Source: Phoronis australis
Lineage: Eukaryota; Phoronida; Phoronidae
Length of the DNA stretch: 30,627 nucleotides
Direction: 5' to 3'
NCBI GenBank assembly: GCA_002633005.1
Contig: NMRA01000229.1
Span: 447,994 to 478,620 of the forward strand
In this document: one piece after another, positions 28,296 through 30,627 of the stretch
How the letters are laid out: every line of letters starts with the position of its first letter
Numbering within the stretch: position 1 is the first letter of the stretch
Notes under the pieces: model-generated
Told to the model about the DNA's origin: nothing
What the model saw: only the letters and a program-made list of their open reading frames with translations
The model's database searches: none
Made by a program: the position numbers and the translations under genes

Positions 28296-28560
28296 TTAAG
28301 AAGTTTTTATGTTCAATCCATGAGGTTCTAGTGTATTGACCCTGTCTATCCAATGTTGTTCTCTTTTGAGTCTGTGAGGGGTACTGGGTAGTGGAGTTTT
28401 TCTATCATTTGTACAGAAAGATCTTGAATATTATGGTTTTTAGAATTGAAATGATTACCTATAGTGTCAGAAATCTTTTTACGTATTATGTAAAATCTTT
28501 GATTATGAAACCGAGTATTGGATAGAACATTTTTTACAAGATATAAAGTAAATAATATTG
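28296..28560 (-). pseudogene. C-terminus of a Penelope-like element protein (GIY-YIG endonuclease end)
   Basis: On the minus strand, TIGNHFNSKNHNIQDLSVQM-IEK (as in the H-F-N-x-x-x-H-x-x-x-D-L-x-V motif) is followed, in another frame, by RLKREQHWIDRVNTLEPHGL with N and a TAA at 28296-28298. The R-x-x-x-E-x-x-W-I-x-x-L/V-x-T-L-x-P-x-G-L-N ending is characteristic of the GIY-YIG domain in Penelope-like retroelements and their relatives. A frameshift near 28365 separates the two blocks, and the upstream RT is absent. The first part of the ORF (beyond 28560) is a TA-rich microsatellite translation. Old 5'-truncated copy. Confidence 0.75.
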
Positions 28561-28569
28561 TTGGTGGTG

Positions 28570-28660
28570 CAATAAGAATAATGTATATATGTGTATATAT
28601 ATAGGATAGACCACTCAAACGAATGACGCTAGTGGTATACCCTATATATATATTTATGAT
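28570..28660. repeat. TA-rich microsatellite tracts
   Basis: ATGTATATATGTGTATATATATAGG at about 28579-28603 and CTATATATATATTTATG at about 28642-28658. Simple sequence next to the Penelope-like fragment, as often found at insertion sites of such elements. Confidence 0.7.
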
Positions 28661-29238
28661 AGACCGATTAATGAATTTGCAAGCGTGGCATTATCTGGGC
28701 AATATCTTATTAAGTATTCAATTTAAGTCCTTTTTTCGAAGCTCATTTATTTGAGAAAAGCTCATTTCAAATGAGAAGATGTTATTTATGCATATGCAAC
28801 ATAGTCTTATTGCGCCACTATTGGTTTCCGGTTTATTATTTTACGCGAGTTATTCGTTTGACTATTTTTGTTACCCCTTCCGGTTTCGCCATTTGCGATA
28901 AATAAACACAAGTATTTTGAGTTCACACATTTACTCTCATTTTACTGGCGTGGAATTTAAAAATCCAGTGATTCAATATGCTCAGCAAAAGCTTCGCTTT
29001 ACGAATTTTCTCGATTTTTCGAAATGCATGTATGACTGATAAAGTGCACGCTTTCAAGTGCGTTTAAACGACCTACATGCACAGTTATATGCAGCAAAAA
29101 CGGAGACCTTAACAACAAAGATCTGACCAGGGCCCTCAAAGGGTAAACCTTGCACTGATACTGAGTTGTGAAATGTTCTCTTGAATTTTCTCTCCCATCC
29201 GTATTTGTAGTCTTTCTTTTCTCGACTGTCCCCGGCCC
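28661..29238. other. Stretch with no recognised gene
   Basis: AT-rich on the left and more GC-rich after 29100. Minus-strand frames over 28999-29344 read through a repeat and show no domain. Confidence 0.4.
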
Positions 29239-29359
29239 CAAACCTGTGTCGGTTGTCAAGGTTTAACCCTGACGCCTGCAAATTTTTGGGGTGCACGGCC
29301 CCCTCCCCGGCCCCGCTTCCTACGTCCCTGTGGCCTCTAAACATTGACCACCGTCTCTA
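29239..29359 (+). repeat. 121-bp duplicate at an assembly gap, copy 1
   Basis: It starts CAAACCTGTGTCGGTTGTCA and ends CCACCGTCTCTA. It is identical to 29564-29685 but for one extra C in a C-run. The second copy begins right after the single N at 29563. It is probably an assembly duplication. The GC-rich core (GGCCCCCTCCCCGGCCCC, then CTTCCTACGTCCCTG) looks like the end of a dispersed element. Confidence 0.85.
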
Positions 29360-29563
29360 TGAGCACGCTGATTGGGCACAGCAAAAATAGGTCAAACTTT
29401 CAAGAGGCCACAGACAACCCTGCTTTTTCACATGCTCATGCGAGGTAGGACGACACATTCGTAAATTACTGTCAAGGGCCTCTTCGCTGAATGTTGCTGT
29501 TTTTAGTTGATGTAAGCGCTCTGAAGATGTCGCGAGGGGCCTTATGAGCATGCGCATTAGACN

Positions 29564-29685
29564 CAAACCTGTGTCGGTTGTCAAGGTTTAACCCTGACGC
29601 CTGCAAATTTTTGGGGTGCACGGCCCCCTCCCCGGCCCCCGCTTCCTACGTCCCTGTGGCCTCTAAACATTGACCACCGTCTCTA
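29564..29685 (+). repeat. 121-bp duplicate at an assembly gap, copy 2
   Basis: See 29239-29359. The 204 bp between the copies contains no gene. Confidence 0.85.
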
Positions 29686-30627
29686 GCCGACTAGAGATGG
29701 CGTAGCTCCTATAGGAGCTTCATACTCCGGAAACTTTGTTATGCCTCACACTGACTTAAACAACAAAGTCACGTTACTATGAACCCTTTTGAGCATACAT
29801 GTAGAGAAACAGCTTAGGAGGCTGTCGGTGTATTTAATTCCTTCCAACTCGACGAAATACTCCTAGTAAAAAACTTTTTCTTCCAGCAGTCACTCGTTCA
29901 ACACCAAACACAATCTGCAGACCTGAATAGAAAGCCATCCTTAACAAATAAGAAACCATAATACGCTGTTGTAACCAATACCCATATACTTCCCAATATG
30001 CTTATGTGAGATTTTCAAGCAAATATAGGGATTGGAGTTGTCGTAAAAAAGCCGAAAAATTCTCAACATTTCACGGGAACTTTGAGCTTCTTTTATCAAG
30101 GTCAGCTGTTGTGTCAAAAATCGTAGATTTTGCATACATAATCATCTTTCATGGAATAAATATTTAATTCGTTGTAAAAATTGTTTTCTGTCAGTGTTGA
30201 ATGATCGTTTTGACATTGAGGTAAATACAAAACAAGTTATGCCAAATAGAACACGTTAGCGAAAGGCCGCAAATCTTGTTGAACCCACCCATTGACCTAT
30301 CGCCAGGATTACGACTGACTCAGGCTTAAATGACCAATCAGAACGCAGCATTCTTGACACACCTTCGTCTGCGTTTCCAAGCCGATATTTTACCCGACAA
30401 ACAATACGTTGTCGTGTAAAACTTATTTTGTCTATAGCTCAAGAAATTGCGTGATAAGACATAGGCGGATTTGGGGGGCCCAGCCCCCCCCCCCTTGGCT
30501 GCCGCAAAAAAAATAAAACAACATGAACATGAAGAAATGTTGAGTTTATTAATTAACCCCGGTAATTAACATTATATGGCTGAAACGAGTTTTAACAATG
30601 TGCGCAGCTTTAGTTTGTAAGTGCGTG
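29686..30627. other. Right-hand non-coding stretch
   Basis: No recognised gene. A minus-strand frame (29941-30135) reads QQLTLIKEAQSSREMLRIFR with a hint of coding composition but no domain. A perfect 16-bp palindrome AGCTCCTATAGGAGCT lies at 29704-29719. A GGCGGATTTGGGGGG terminus followed by a poly-C run is at 30465-30492. Confidence 0.35.

Overview
The window looks like a gene-poor, transposon-rich stretch of an AT-rich marine invertebrate genome. Chordate, hemichordate, echinoderm and mollusc candidates cannot be separated here. The signs are metazoan LTR retrotransposons (Ty3/Gypsy and BEL/Pao), a Penelope-type GIY-YIG fragment, an intron-containing integrase-core pseudogene, a P2X7-ballast-like reading frame, strong enrichment of the octamer TACATGTA, and draft-assembly gaps (792 N, plus single N's with duplicated flanks). 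No bacterial operon, CRISPR array or rRNA gene was seen.

Layout. 1-461 (minus strand) is the 5' end of a membrane-anchored PC-esterase-like protein, the best candidate for a live host gene, cut by the window edge. 1146-11459 is a decayed Gypsy element (Gag, protease, RT, RNase H, integrase, short LTRs). A 5,964-bp BEL/Pao element (4990-10953) is nested in its integrase C-terminal region, with 217-bp LTRs differing at 2 positions and a perfect 5-bp target duplication, GCAGG. Both elements are damaged at the reverse-transcriptase catalytic motif. 11460-13560 holds unrecognised ORFs and a diverged direct repeat. 13560-13996 is a frameshifted, truncated gene fragment with the cysteine pattern of the P2X7 cytoplasmic ballast domain.

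13997-15000 and 20177-25602 form a complex of inverted repeats (about 0.5 kb, 0.74 kb and 62 bp), GCCGAC/GTCGGC-rich arrays, a TA-flanked 690-bp MITE with GTGAG/GTGAC arrays, and a false-looking tandem duplication at an N. Between them, 17100-18986 (minus strand) is a decayed multi-exon integrase-core gene with an HTH exon. That exon and its flanks recur as a 0.7-kb direct duplicate at 27431-28099. 28296-28560 (minus strand) is the C-terminus of a Penelope-like GIY-YIG protein. The rest, to 30627, is non-coding and dispersed repeat.

Apart from the partial esterase, the window records layered insertion and decay rather than a working pathway. The most unusual items are the P2X7-like ballast fragment, the CpG-motif arrays in small elements, the inverted-repeat complex and the paired RT active-site lesions. 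All assignments rest on reading the sequence; no database search was run.
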